Assembly: GCF_031921685.1 (NCBI RefSeq)
Contig: NZ_JAPDHU010000003.1
Span: forward strand, 744,001-808,000
Direction: 5' to 3'
DNA: 64,000 bases
Source: Terripilifer sp031921685
Lineage (GTDB): Bacteria; Pseudomonadota; Alphaproteobacteria; Rhizobiales; Beijerinckiaceae
Shown: positions 24,719 to 33,358 of the stretch, piece by piece
Position numbering within the stretch: position 1 is the stretch's first letter
Layout of the letters: the number at the start of each line of letters is the position of its first letter
The notes under the pieces: generated by a model
The model's database searches: none
What the model saw: only the letters and a program-made list of their open reading frames with translations
Told to the model about the DNA's origin: nothing
Program-made: the position numbers and the translations under genes

Positions 24719-24735
24719 TCTATAAGATTTATAGA
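24719..24735. promoter_or_regulatory. Inverted repeat operator candidate for the ABC operon
   Basis: TCTATAA, GAT, TTATAGA: a perfect 7-3-7 inverted repeat, 21-37 bases upstream of the first gene of the leftward ABC operon and embedded in an AT-rich tract. Position and symmetry suit a dimeric repressor such as a GntR or TetR protein. The cognate regulator is not evident next to it. Confidence 0.5.
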
Positions 24736-24911
24736 TATTAGGCGCAAAGACGAGAGCTTGGCAAGCCCGCTAGCGGCTTCAGATCAAAAAAACTTCGAAA
24801 AGACCGCGAAATCCGTGGCGTGATGCCCACACGGGGCAAAAATCGCCTGGGAAGAATTCGTTAACCGTCATCCTTCAACGCCGGTTAAGAAATCCCGCAC
24901 ATTTGTAACGA

Positions 24912-25925
24912 ATGGCGCGTAGCGTATGGCCATATCTCGTTCTGGCGGGTTTGCTGGCAACGATCTCCGGATGCGGCGTGTTTGAACGCCCGCAGCGTGC
25001 TGCCTGGCGTGAAGCGGCGGAAAAGGCCTGTTTCGCCCGCCGTGGCGTCAAACTCTCCGCCTATATCCAGCAATCGAAACCCATCGACGGACCGAGCATC
25101 TGCGGCCTCACCATGCCGCTGCGCACCACAGCCCTGCTCGATGGCGCCGTTACGCTCAGTTCGACCCAGACGCTCGGCTGCCCGATGACCGAAGCGCTCG
25201 AACAATGGATCCAGGCGGTCGTGCAGCCCTCCGCCATGGCCCGCTTCGGCCAGCCGGTGGCGCAGATCGATTCCATGGGCGCCTATTCCTGCCGCCCGAT
25301 CAACAATACCGCCGGCGGCAAACTGTCCGAACATGCCTATGGCAATGCCATCGACATCGGCGGCTTCCGTCTCGCCGACGGTCGCAAGATCACCGTCGTG
25401 CAAGGCTGGACGCGCGGCGATCCCCAGGAACAAGCTTTCCTGCGCGAAGTGCATGCGGGCGCCTGCGAACATTTCACCACGGTGCTGGGCCCCGGCTCCA
25501 ACGCCTTCCACTACAATCACATTCACGTCGATCTGGCGATGCACGGCTCATCGTCGCGCGGCCTGCGCCGCTATTGCCGCCCGATCATCAAGGACATCGC
25601 GCCGCCGCCGCGTCAAGACAATCTGCCCGATCCGCCGGAACTCGAGCCCGAGATCGATATCTCGCGCAACAATCCCAATGCGCGCAATGCATTGGCCCTG
25701 GCACGCGGCCCTTACAGCGAACAGCAGGCAGCCCCCGCGCCGATCTCGCGTGGCGCATTGCCGCCGATGTCGGGAGGCGGCTCATCGCGGCCGCCGCGCA
25801 GCATCAACAGCATCGGCGAACTCGATGTCGGTGCACCGATGACGGTGCCGCAAGCCTCGCGCGTCGAGCGCGGCTCCATTCGCGACGATGGCGCCTTCGT
25901 GCCGGAAGGCGAACTCGGCGATTGA
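24912..25925 (+). CDS. Extensin-like (M15-fold) lipoprotein
   Basis: A 337-residue protein with a lipoprotein signal: hydrophobic residues 5-19 and an ISGC lipobox with Cys21. The Extensin-like_C domain spans about residues 35-225, a peptidase-M15-like fold. Its zinc motifs are seen as GGKLSEHAYGNAIDIGGF (S-x-H-x6-D) and FHYNHIHVDLAMH (H-x-H). The domain is expected to cut or bind peptidoglycan peptide at the cell envelope. The C-terminal 110 residues are Pro/Ser-rich and probably disordered, carrying no known domain. It is divergent from the ABC operon across about 210 bases. Confidence 0.9.
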   Translation: MARSVWPYLVLAGLLATISGCGVFERPQRAAWREAAEKACFARRGVKLSAYIQQSKPIDGPSICGLTMPLRTTALLDGAVTLSSTQTLGCPMTEALEQWIQAVVQPSAMARFGQPVAQIDSMGAYSCRPINNTAGGKLSEHAYGNAIDIGGFRLADGRKITVVQGWTRGDPQEQAFLREVHAGACEHFTTVLGPGSNAFHYNHIHVDLAMHGSSSRGLRRYCRPIIKDIAPPPRQDNLPDPPELEPEIDISRNNPNARNALALARGPYSEQQAAPAPISRGALPPMSGGGSSRPPRSINSIGELDVGAPMTVPQASRVERGSIRDDGAFVPEGELGD

Positions 25926-25928
25926 AGC

Positions 25929-25954
25929 AAATGCGTTTCCGCAGAACCGCATTT
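25929..25954. repeat. Palindromic repeat, copy 3 (degenerate)
   Basis: AAATGCGTTTC, loop CGCA, GAACCGCATTT: an 11-bp stem with one mismatch, directly behind the stop of the extensin-like gene and followed by TCTCG. Same 11-4-11 geometry and GCGTTTC-type core as copies 1 and 2. Confidence 0.55.
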
Positions 25955-26112
25955 TCTCGTCCTCTCAAACAGCAAACGCCGCGACACACGGTTCATGTCG
26001 GATCACGCACATGTGTCCATCATCGTCGTTGCAGTGTTGAGCCAGTCTGACACTCTGCCCTCGCCGTCTTAACGTGAGCGAAATAGTCGCCGGGCGGCAC
26101 GAGGAGGGAGTT

Positions 26113-26787
26113 ATGTTGTTACATTCTCGAATTGCCTTGGCCGCAGCGGTAGGCCTTATCTTCATGGGCGCGGCGCAAGCACAACAGCAGCCCCCGCAAT
26201 ATCCCAACATGACGTTCTTCATCACCAGCCAGCCGGGCCCTGACGGTGCCAATTTCGGCGGCCTCGAAGGCGCCGATAAATTCTGCCAGGGCCTCGCCGA
26301 AAAGGCGGGCGCCGGCGCCAAGACCTGGCGCGCCTATCTCAGCCAGCAGGAGCTGAACGGCAAACCGGCAGTCAATGCCAAGGATCGCATCGGCAAGGGT
26401 CCTTGGGCCAATGCGGAAGGCACATTGATCGCCGCCAATGTGGAAGACCTGCACAATGCCTATCGCAATCGCATCACCACTGAGACCGGGCTGACCGAAA
26501 CCGGCAAGCGCGTGCCCAGCCGCCTGTTCACCATCAACCAGCACGACATTCTCACGGGCTCGAATGCCGATGGCACCGCGCCGCCTCCGGGCAAGGATCT
26601 CACCTGCGGCAACTGGACGAAGAACGGCGAAGGTTCGGCGATCGTCGGCCACAACGACCGCATGGGCCTGAGCGATGACGCGGCGGCCCGCTCGTGGAAT
26701 TCCGCGCATCCTTCCGCCGGCTGCGATCGACCGGCGCTGATCCGCACCGGCGGCAATGGACTGCTCTACTGCTTCGCTGCCAACTAA
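26113..26787 (+). CDS. Exported lectin-like protein of unknown function
   Basis: A 224-residue protein starting at 26113 after GAGGAGGGAG, with a Sec signal peptide cut near AAQAQQ. The mature domain has FFITSQPGPDGANFGGLEGADKFCQGLAEKAGAG, KTWRAYLSQ, PWANAEGTLIAANVEDLH, and a C-terminal SAGCDRPALIRTGGNGLLYCF. This resembles proteins often labelled lectin (C-type-lectin-like, DUF1554-related fold), with four cysteines likely in disulfides. Ligand binding is not shown by motif. A strong terminator follows at 26808-26837. Confidence 0.75.
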   Translation: MLLHSRIALAAAVGLIFMGAAQAQQQPPQYPNMTFFITSQPGPDGANFGGLEGADKFCQGLAEKAGAGAKTWRAYLSQQELNGKPAVNAKDRIGKGPWANAEGTLIAANVEDLHNAYRNRITTETGLTETGKRVPSRLFTINQHDILTGSNADGTAPPPGKDLTCGNWTKNGEGSAIVGHNDRMGLSDDAAARSWNSAHPSAGCDRPALIRTGGNGLLYCFAAN

Positions 26788-26807
26788 AGCGCGTTAGCAT
26801 TGCGATG

Positions 26808-26837
26808 AGAGAGCGGGATCATTCCCGCTCTCTTTTT
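26808..26837 (+). terminator. Rho-independent terminator for the lectin-like gene
   Basis: GAGAGCGGGA, loop TCAT, TCCCGCTCTC, followed by TTTTT: a 10-11-bp perfect stem plus T-tract, between convergent genes. On the opposite strand the T-tract is missing, so it chiefly ends rightward transcription. Confidence 0.9.
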
Positions 26838-26838
26838 G

Positions 26839-27462
26839 TCAACGCCAGTCGGACGGCAAAGGCGCGCCAGGCTCCTGCAACGGCCCCACGGGCAAACCGT
26901 TCTCGCGGCGCTTCGCGGCGAAGGCCGCAGGGTCTTTGCGGAAGCCACCGATGACTTCCTCGAATTGCGCATCGTTGTCCTGCCGCGCCTTGGCGACCAC
27001 CGCCTGCCATTGTTCCGGCGTCAGATCGGCGGGCTGTTTCGGATAGAGCGGGATTTTCTTTTCATAGGACAGCGCGCGCCCGGCGATATCGTACCAAGCC
27101 TCGAGATCGCTTGCGACCCAAGGGTTGATCATCGCACCGATCTGCTGGTTGAGAGAGCCACGCAGCGGCGCCGCCGATTTATCCGCATTGATCCAGGCGC
27201 GCGAGCGCACCTGGAAAACATAGAACCAGAAAGCCGCTTGCGCCCGGTCGCCACGCTTCCACAGGCTCAGCGCCACGGTCGACAGATAGATCGGATTGAT
27301 CGCTTCGGGATGCGCCATAACATAATTGCATGCTGCATCGCGCGCCTCGATCGGTCCCTTGAGCATCGCCTCGATCAGGGCGTTCTCCGGCTTGGCGGTG
27401 GCAGGCGCCACCGGTGCAAAAAGCGCCAGGCAGAGCGCGCCTATCATCATCATCGATCTCAT
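26839..27462 (-). CDS. Exported hypothetical protein
   Basis: A 207-residue protein with a signal peptide (hydrophobic residues 4-20, cut near ATAKPE) and an all-helical mature part. It contains KGPIEARDAACNYVMAHPEAINPIYLSTVALSLWKRGDRAQAAFWFYVFQ, which looks like a TPR/Sel1-type helical pair, then a C-terminal region of charged helices (LTPEQWQAVVAKARQDNDAQFEEVIGG). I do not recognise a family name. It begins about 55 bases downstream of the SDR stop on the same strand, so it may be transcribed with the SDR gene, though a functional link is not obvious. Confidence 0.7.
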   Translation of the reverse strand: MRSMMMIGALCLALFAPVAPATAKPENALIEAMLKGPIEARDAACNYVMAHPEAINPIYLSTVALSLWKRGDRAQAAFWFYVFQVRSRAWINADKSAAPLRGSLNQQIGAMINPWVASDLEAWYDIAGRALSYEKKIPLYPKQPADLTPEQWQAVVAKARQDNDAQFEEVIGGFRKDPAAFAAKRRENGLPVGPLQEPGAPLPSDWR

Positions 27463-27517
27463 CGCGCGAACTCCTTAAGGCTTCCGAATCGATCGCCGGC
27501 AACTGACCATGGAAAGA

Positions 27518-28285
27518 TCACACTCTGACTAAGCCGCCATCGACAATCAATGTCTGTCCGCTCATGAAGGCGGCGTCATCGCTTGTCAGGAAGGACACCA
27601 CGCCGACGAGATCATCCGGCGTCTGATGTCGCTTGATGGCCTGGGCTTGCGAAACCACGTCGAAGGCCTGTTCGATCGGCAGGCCACGCGGCCGGAACTG
27701 GCCTTCCAGCGTGCCGGGGGTGCGCGTCAGCCCGGGAGATATGGCATTCACCGTAATGCCATCGACGCCCATCTCGCTCGCCAAAGCACGCGTGAAGCCG
27801 ACGACGCCGCCCTTGCTGGCGATGTAATCGACATGATTGGGCGAGACTGACCCAAGCGAGTTCGAGGCTACATTGACGATGCGGCCCCATTTGCGCTCTC
27901 GCATGCCTCCGATGAAGGCTTGCGTCATCAGGAACATCGAATCGAGATTCACGGCCATGGTCCGCCGCCAGTCGGCGATGGTCAGATCCTCGAATTTGCG
28001 GGTTTTGAAGAAACCGGCATTGTTGATGAGAATATCGCAACGGCCGAGTTCACGTAAAATGTGATCGGCGAAGCGCTGCACGTCCTGTGGATCGGACACG
28101 TCGCAGGAGCGTGAAATAGCCCGGCGCCCCAGGGCCGTAATGCGCCGCACGGTTTCATCGGCCGGTTGCAGATCGGCAATGGCGATATCGACGCCATCTT
28201 CGGCCAACCGCACGGCCATCGCCTGGCCGATTCCGCTGGCCGCACCGCTGATCACGGCGATTTTGCCCGCATGTCCCTTGGTCAT
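27518..28285 (-). CDS. SDR-family NAD(P)-dependent oxidoreductase
   Basis: Classical short-chain dehydrogenase of 255 aa. Cofactor motif SGAASGIGQ (13-21), ILINNAG (85-91), catalytic Ser141, Tyr154 and Lys158 (HVDYIASKGG), and the C-terminal SDDAAFMSGQTLIVDGGL block. Asp38 at the end of beta-2 (ADLQ) favours NAD over NADP. The start at 28285 follows AGGGGAGGG and removes an N-terminal extension with no family match. Substrate not assignable; oxidation of a secondary alcohol or 3-oxoacyl reduction are both common in this class. It is divergent from the DHA2 pump. Confidence 0.92.
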   Translation of the reverse strand: MTKGHAGKIAVISGAASGIGQAMAVRLAEDGVDIAIADLQPADETVRRITALGRRAISRSCDVSDPQDVQRFADHILRELGRCDILINNAGFFKTRKFEDLTIADWRRTMAVNLDSMFLMTQAFIGGMRERKWGRIVNVASNSLGSVSPNHVDYIASKGGVVGFTRALASEMGVDGITVNAISPGLTRTPGTLEGQFRPRGLPIEQAFDVVSQAQAIKRHQTPDDLVGVVSFLTSDDAAFMSGQTLIVDGGLVRV

Positions 28286-28404
28286 GGGCCCTCCCCTCAT
28301 TTTTATGGCCCCAGGTCTAGCTTGCCGGGCCGCACTTGTCATGCGCGCCTGCCTCATAGCGGCATCCCACCGGCACGGATCGACGCCGCCCGAGACGGTG
28401 CTAT

Positions 28405-29943
28405 ATGGAACCTAAGAAACTCCGAGGAGAACGCCAGCGCGTGCCGAAAGTCGAGCTGCAGAATATCGCCCCGATCATGTTCGGACTGATGCTGGCCATG
28501 TTTCTTGCCAGTCTCGACCAAACCATCGTCGCCACTTGTCTCACCGCCATGGCCAATGATCTGGGCGGCTGGAAACTACTCCCCTGGATCATTTCCGCCT
28601 ATCTGATCGCCTCGACCGCCATGACACCGATCTACGGGCGCCTCAGCGATCTCTACGGTCGGCGTCACATGCTGCTTGTTTCGATCGCTCTGTTCGTCAT
28701 CGGCTCGGCCGCCTGCGCGCTGGCCACTTCCATGGAACTCCTGATCGCCGCGCGTGTCCTGCAAGGCATCGGTGGCGGCGGCCTGCGCTCGATTGCCCAA
28801 ATTGTCATCGCCGACATCATCCCGCCGCGCCATCGCGGCCGTTATCAGGGCTATCTGTCGACCAACTTTCTGGTGTCGACGGCGCTGGGCCCGGTGCTCG
28901 GCGGCTTCTTCGCCGAACATCTGTCCTGGACCTGGGCCTTCTGGATCAATCTGCCGCTCGGCGCCATCGCCTTCGTCGTCATCGACCGGCAATTGCGTCC
29001 TCTTTCCTTGCCGGTGAAACAGGCGCGCATCGATTGGCTCGGCGCCCTTTTCATCCTGCTGGCCACCATTCCGCTGATGCTCGGCATCAGCCGCGTCGAG
29101 GAGGAAGGCGGCTGGCTCAACGCCAACGTCATCGTCCCCATACTCATCGGCCTCGCTTTCACGGTGGTTCTGGTGCTCGTCGAATTGCGCACCGTCGATC
29201 CGATGATCCCGATGCATCTGTTCCGCAATCGCATCTTCAGCCTCGGCAATGTGGCGATCTTCATCCCCTCGATGACGATGACCGCTTATATCGTCATGCT
29301 GCCGCTCTATTATCAGATCGTACTGAAGATGCCGGCTGACGTCGCCGGCCTGCATCTGATCGCGTTGACTGGCGGCATGGCGACCGGCAGTTTTATCTGC
29401 GGTTCCGCCATCGCCCGCCTCGGTCGCGCCCGCATCTTTCCGATCATCGGCGGTTTGTCTGCGGCCACGCTTTGCCTGCTCATCGCCTGGTTCGGGCTTG
29501 GCCGCTCGGTCTGGTTCGACATCGTAGCGATTGCGCTCTTAGGCGCTTCGATCGGCTGGCAGATCAATCCGATGCTCGTCATCGTGCAGAACGGTCTGGA
29601 AATCCGCGACATGGCCACCGGCGTCGGCGGCATGACCTTCTTCCGATCGCTGGCCGGCGCCTTTGGTGTCGCCGTCTTCTCCACCTTCCTGATCAGCTGG
29701 CTGACGGCGGGCGCCATCACCATACCCGGCCATGAGAAACTCGGCGCCGACCCCGGCATTGCCTTGATGCGCGGCGATGCCACACGGCTGTTCTCGGCCA
29801 GCGAAGCGGAAGCCTATCGCAGCATTCTCGAACATGGCTTCTCGGCCATTTTCATCCTCGGCGCCGTCCTCTCGATCGCCGCTGCCCTGTGCATGGCCTT
29901 CATCAAGGAACGGCCGCTGCGCGCCGGCAGCGGGCCGCTATAA
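28405..29943 (+). CDS. DHA2-family MFS efflux transporter (EmrB/QacA-like)
   Basis: A 512-residue drug:H+ antiporter with 14 predicted helices. The first helix holds the D1-type motif LASLDQTIVATCLTAMANDLGG, motif A is GRLSDLYGRRHML, and motif C is FLVSTALGPVLGGFF. It likely exports toxic organic compounds. No membrane-fusion partner (EmrA-like) is beside it. GTG at 28441 after GAGGAG is an alternative start and would remove 12 basic residues. It is convergent with uvrB, 3 bases away. Confidence 0.92.
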   Translation: MEPKKLRGERQRVPKVELQNIAPIMFGLMLAMFLASLDQTIVATCLTAMANDLGGWKLLPWIISAYLIASTAMTPIYGRLSDLYGRRHMLLVSIALFVIGSAACALATSMELLIAARVLQGIGGGGLRSIAQIVIADIIPPRHRGRYQGYLSTNFLVSTALGPVLGGFFAEHLSWTWAFWINLPLGAIAFVVIDRQLRPLSLPVKQARIDWLGALFILLATIPLMLGISRVEEEGGWLNANVIVPILIGLAFTVVLVLVELRTVDPMIPMHLFRNRIFSLGNVAIFIPSMTMTAYIVMLPLYYQIVLKMPADVAGLHLIALTGGMATGSFICGSAIARLGRARIFPIIGGLSAATLCLLIAWFGLGRSVWFDIVAIALLGASIGWQINPMLVIVQNGLEIRDMATGVGGMTFFRSLAGAFGVAVFSTFLISWLTAGAITIPGHEKLGADPGIALMRGDATRLFSASEAEAYRSILEHGFSAIFILGAVLSIAAALCMAFIKERPLRAGSGPL

Positions 29944-29946
29944 TCG

Positions 29947-32532
29947 TCAGCGCCGAAACGGCCGCGATTTGCCGCCGCGCGATCCTGGCTTGCCGCCGGT
30001 GCTCTTCGGCCGCGCTTCGCCGCCGCCGAAATTATGCGGCCCCATGTCCTCGTCCGTCGGCTTGTGGATGCGCGATGTCGACGGCGTATTGGCCGCACGG
30101 CCATATTTGCGCTCGCCCTGATAGGCACCCGCCGCATCCTCCACCGCCTGCTGGCGCGCCAGCGGATCCTCGGCGATGGCCAGTTCCGTCGCTTGCAGGC
30201 GCTTGATCTCGTCACGCATGCGCGCGGCGCGTTCGAAGTCGAGATTGGCGGCGGCTTCGCGCATCTCGCGTTCGAGGTCGCTGAGCGTCGCTTTGAGATT
30301 GTGCCCAACCAAAGCATTCTTCGCCACGCCGGCATCGACGGTAACGTGATCCTGCTCATAGACCGAGCCCAGAATGTCCTGAATGCCGCGGCGGATCGAT
30401 TCCGGCGTGATGCCATGCTCGGCATTATAGGCGAGCTGCTTCTCGCGCCGGCGCGTCGTTTCCGCCATGGCGCGTTCCATCGAGCCCGTCACCTGATCGG
30501 CATAGAGGATCACCTTGCCGTCGACGTTACGCGCCGCGCGGCCGATGGTCTGCACCAGTGATGTCTCGCTGCGCAGGAAACCTTCCTTGTCCGCATCGAG
30601 AATGGCGACCAAGGCGCATTCAGGAATGTCGAGACCTTCGCGCAGCAGGTTGATGCCGACCAGAACGTCAAAGGCACCCAGCCGCAGATCGCGGATGATC
30701 TCGATACGCTCGATCGTATCGATATCCGAATGCATGTAGCGCACGCGCACGCCATTCTCGTGCAGATATTCGGTGAGGTCTTCAGCCATGCGCTTGGTCA
30801 GCACGGTGACGAGACTGCGATAGCCCTTGCGCGCCGTCTCCTTCACCTCGCCCAGGAGATCGTCGACCTGCGCACGCGCCGGCCGCACGTCGACAGGCGG
30901 ATCGATTAGACCCGTCGGACGGATGACCTGTTCGACAAAGACGCCGCCTGTCTGCTCCATCTCCCAATTGCCTGGCGTCGCCGAGACATGCACGGTCTGC
31001 GGGCGCATCGCTTCCCATTCCTCGAAGCGCAGCGGCCGATTATCCATGCATGACGGCAGACGGAAGCCATATTCGGCCAGGGTCGCCTTGCGGCGGAAGT
31101 CGCCGCGATACATGCCGCCGATCTGCGGCACGGTGACATGGCTTTCGTCGGCGAAAACCAGAGCATTGTCGGGCAGATATTCGAACAGGGTCGGCGGCGG
31201 TTCGCCCGGCTTACGGCCGGTGAGATAGCGCGAATAGTTTTCGATGCCGGCGCAGGAACCCGTCGCCTCCAGCATTTCCAGATCGAACATCGTACGCTGT
31301 TCGAGGCGCTGCGCCTCCAGCAGGCGCCCGCCGTTGTGCAACTCGTCGAGCCGCTGCTTCAATTCGAATTTGATGCCGGCGATCGACTGGATGAGCGTCG
31401 GGCGCGGCGTCACGTAATGCGAATTGGCGTACATTTTGACGAATTCGAGATCTTGCGTCTTCTGGCCGGTCAGCGGATCGAATTCGGCAATGGTCTCGAT
31501 CTCGTCGCCGAAGAAGCCGATGCGCCAGGCGCGATCCTCATAGTGCGCCGGAAACACTTCGATCGTATCGCCGCGCACGCGGAACAGGCCGCGCGAAAAA
31601 TCACCGCCCGAGCGCTTGTATTGCAGAGCGACGAGATCGGCGATGAGCTGGCGCTGGTCGATCTTCTCGCCGAGCTTCACCGAAAAGGTCATTGCCGTAT
31701 AGGTTTCGACCGAACCGATACCATAGATGCAGGACACCGAAGCGACGATGATCACATCGTCGCGTTCGAGCAGCGCGCGCGTCGCCGAGTGGCGCATACG
31801 GTCGATCTGCTCGTTGATCGAGGATTCCTTCTCGATATAGGTGTCCGTCCGCGGCACATAGGCTTCCGGCTGATAGTAGTCGTAATAGGAGACGAAATAT
31901 TCGACCGCATTGTCCGGAAAGAAGCTTTTGAACTCGCCATAGAGCTGCGCCGCCAGGGTCTTGTTCGGCGCCAGCACCAGCGCCGGCCGGTTGGTGCGCG
32001 CGATCACCTGCGCCATCGTGAACGTCTTGCCCGAACCGGTGACGCCGAGCAGCACCTGGTCGCGCTCGTGGGCACCGACCCCGGCGACGAGTTCCTTGAT
32101 CGCCGTCGGCTGATCGCCGCGCGGCTCGTATTCGGACACCAGCTTGAAGGCGATGCCACCTTCCGACTTCTCCGGCCGTTCCGGGCGATGCGGCGTCCAC
32201 GGCTTGCTGCCGCGCAAATTCGGATCGCCCTGCTCCAGCAAATCCTTCAGCGATTCGACCGTCGCCGTGGCGCCAGTCAGTTCCGGCCGGCGCGAACGCC
32301 CCCGGCCGGCGGGCTCCGGCAGGAAGGTCTTGGCCAGCTTCGGATCGATCCCCTCGACCGCGTCGGCATCGAAGCCCTTTTGCGGCGCCTCGCCGAAGCC
32401 GCCACGCGGCTCGTTCAGGGCGGGATTGAGCAGACTGGCGAGATGCTCGTCGAGCGGCTTCACGTCGGGACGCGACGCCTTGGCGCGCGTCGGCCGGACG
32501 CTTTTCGGGGACTTGTTCGGTGATTTGGCCAT
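29947..32532 (-). CDS. uvrB: Excinuclease ABC subunit B
   Basis: DNA-damage recognition helicase of nucleotide excision repair (861 aa). The core starts near residue 128 with FKLVSEYEPRGDQPTAIKELV, Walker A GVTGSGKT (163-170), the beta-hairpin region YYDYYQPEAYVPRTDTYIEKE, DESHVTVPQIGGMY, helicase motifs V and VI (GINLLREGLDIPE, QTIGRAARN), and the C-terminal UVR domain that contacts UvrC (LEREMREAAANLDFERAARMRDEIKRL). Residues 1-125 are a basic, Pro-rich extension absent from the E. coli protein but common in alphaproteobacteria, and the tail after UVR is Gly/Arg/Lys-rich. The start at 32532 was chosen as the first Met giving MAKSPNKSPK. Confidence 0.97.
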   Translation of the reverse strand: MAKSPNKSPKSVRPTRAKASRPDVKPLDEHLASLLNPALNEPRGGFGEAPQKGFDADAVEGIDPKLAKTFLPEPAGRGRSRRPELTGATATVESLKDLLEQGDPNLRGSKPWTPHRPERPEKSEGGIAFKLVSEYEPRGDQPTAIKELVAGVGAHERDQVLLGVTGSGKTFTMAQVIARTNRPALVLAPNKTLAAQLYGEFKSFFPDNAVEYFVSYYDYYQPEAYVPRTDTYIEKESSINEQIDRMRHSATRALLERDDVIIVASVSCIYGIGSVETYTAMTFSVKLGEKIDQRQLIADLVALQYKRSGGDFSRGLFRVRGDTIEVFPAHYEDRAWRIGFFGDEIETIAEFDPLTGQKTQDLEFVKMYANSHYVTPRPTLIQSIAGIKFELKQRLDELHNGGRLLEAQRLEQRTMFDLEMLEATGSCAGIENYSRYLTGRKPGEPPPTLFEYLPDNALVFADESHVTVPQIGGMYRGDFRRKATLAEYGFRLPSCMDNRPLRFEEWEAMRPQTVHVSATPGNWEMEQTGGVFVEQVIRPTGLIDPPVDVRPARAQVDDLLGEVKETARKGYRSLVTVLTKRMAEDLTEYLHENGVRVRYMHSDIDTIERIEIIRDLRLGAFDVLVGINLLREGLDIPECALVAILDADKEGFLRSETSLVQTIGRAARNVDGKVILYADQVTGSMERAMAETTRRREKQLAYNAEHGITPESIRRGIQDILGSVYEQDHVTVDAGVAKNALVGHNLKATLSDLEREMREAAANLDFERAARMRDEIKRLQATELAIAEDPLARQQAVEDAAGAYQGERKYGRAANTPSTSRIHKPTDEDMGPHNFGGGEARPKSTGGKPGSRGGKSRPFRR

Positions 32533-32589
32533 GGCCGCAATATGGGGGGAGTCCGGCCGCGGGAAAAGCCGCAATCCTGTCAGTTTTTG

Positions 32590-33210
32590 TCAGGAGCCCT
32601 GACCGGCAAATCGCCGGTAGAGAAAGGCCGCGGTCAGACCGCTCGCCATCGTCGCGATGAGATGGCGGGGCTGCCCCGTCAGGATCGTCATGCCATAGGC
32701 ATAAATGCCGCCGCTGACAGCGCCAGCGATGGCATAGGCGGTCGGACTGGTCAGTTCGACGAAGCGCATCGCCCAATGGCTTGCCATCGTCGCGGTGACC
32801 GCGATCTGGACGCCATTCCACAACCCCAGGACGAGTGCCAGCAGCAGCATTTGCGAACCGTCGCCGATCGTCATTTTGAGCCCGGGGATGAGTTCCAGCG
32901 GCGCCTTGGCCGCCAATACATAGAGGCCCGCTTGCAGACAGCTCGCCACCAGGCCGGCCAGCAGCGCCGCCCGCATCGACCAGGGCACGGCACCATCGCT
33001 TGTGGCCACCATCGACAGTTCCCCTTCGCCGTCGCGCAGCAGTTGCCGGGCCATGGCGGTGAACCGTTCGTCGACCGGTTTCGCGACGGACGGAGATGGA
33101 TGGGGGTTATCGTCAGGCGGCGGAGCGACCGGCGAACGGGAACGCGCCTTCGGCGCGGCTTTGACGCCACGGCGGCCAAAGGTCGGGGCCCGGACGATGG
33201 TCATGGTCAA
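32590..33210 (-). CDS. Membrane protein of unknown function
   Basis: A 206-residue protein with a basic, Pro-rich cytoplasmic N-terminus (about 75 residues) and four hydrophobic segments in the C-terminal half (ALLAGLVASCLQAGLYVLAA, MLLLALVLGLWNGVQIAVTA, AYAIAGAVSGGIYAYGMTI, LIATMASGLTAAFLYRRF). Family not recognised. It lies about 60 bases upstream of uvrB on the same strand, so it may share that transcript. The third codon (also Met) is an equally good start. Confidence 0.65.
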   Translation of the reverse strand: MTMTIVRAPTFGRRGVKAAPKARSRSPVAPPPDDNPHPSPSVAKPVDERFTAMARQLLRDGEGELSMVATSDGAVPWSMRAALLAGLVASCLQAGLYVLAAKAPLELIPGLKMTIGDGSQMLLLALVLGLWNGVQIAVTATMASHWAMRFVELTSPTAYAIAGAVSGGIYAYGMTILTGQPRHLIATMASGLTAAFLYRRFAGQGS

Positions 33211-33358
33211 GGGCTAGCGCAGGAATGATGAATTTTCCGTGAGTCCTCGTAGAATTACGGACGCCAGGGCGCCTTACACAGGCAAAACTGCTGATCGGCA
33301 CCGTCGAACGATCCGGCGGAACCGGACCAACCAGAGCCCGGCGAAGGCGAGGAAAATC

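Noticed and set aside
24699..24911. TPP or other riboswitch before the NMT1-like ABC operon
   Set aside because: No CTGAGA/ACCTGATC-type conserved core or multi-helix fold on either strand; only the 7-3-7 repeat stands out.
31138..32523. 461-residue open frame opposite uvrB
   Set aside because: Antisense to conserved uvrB motifs; shadow.
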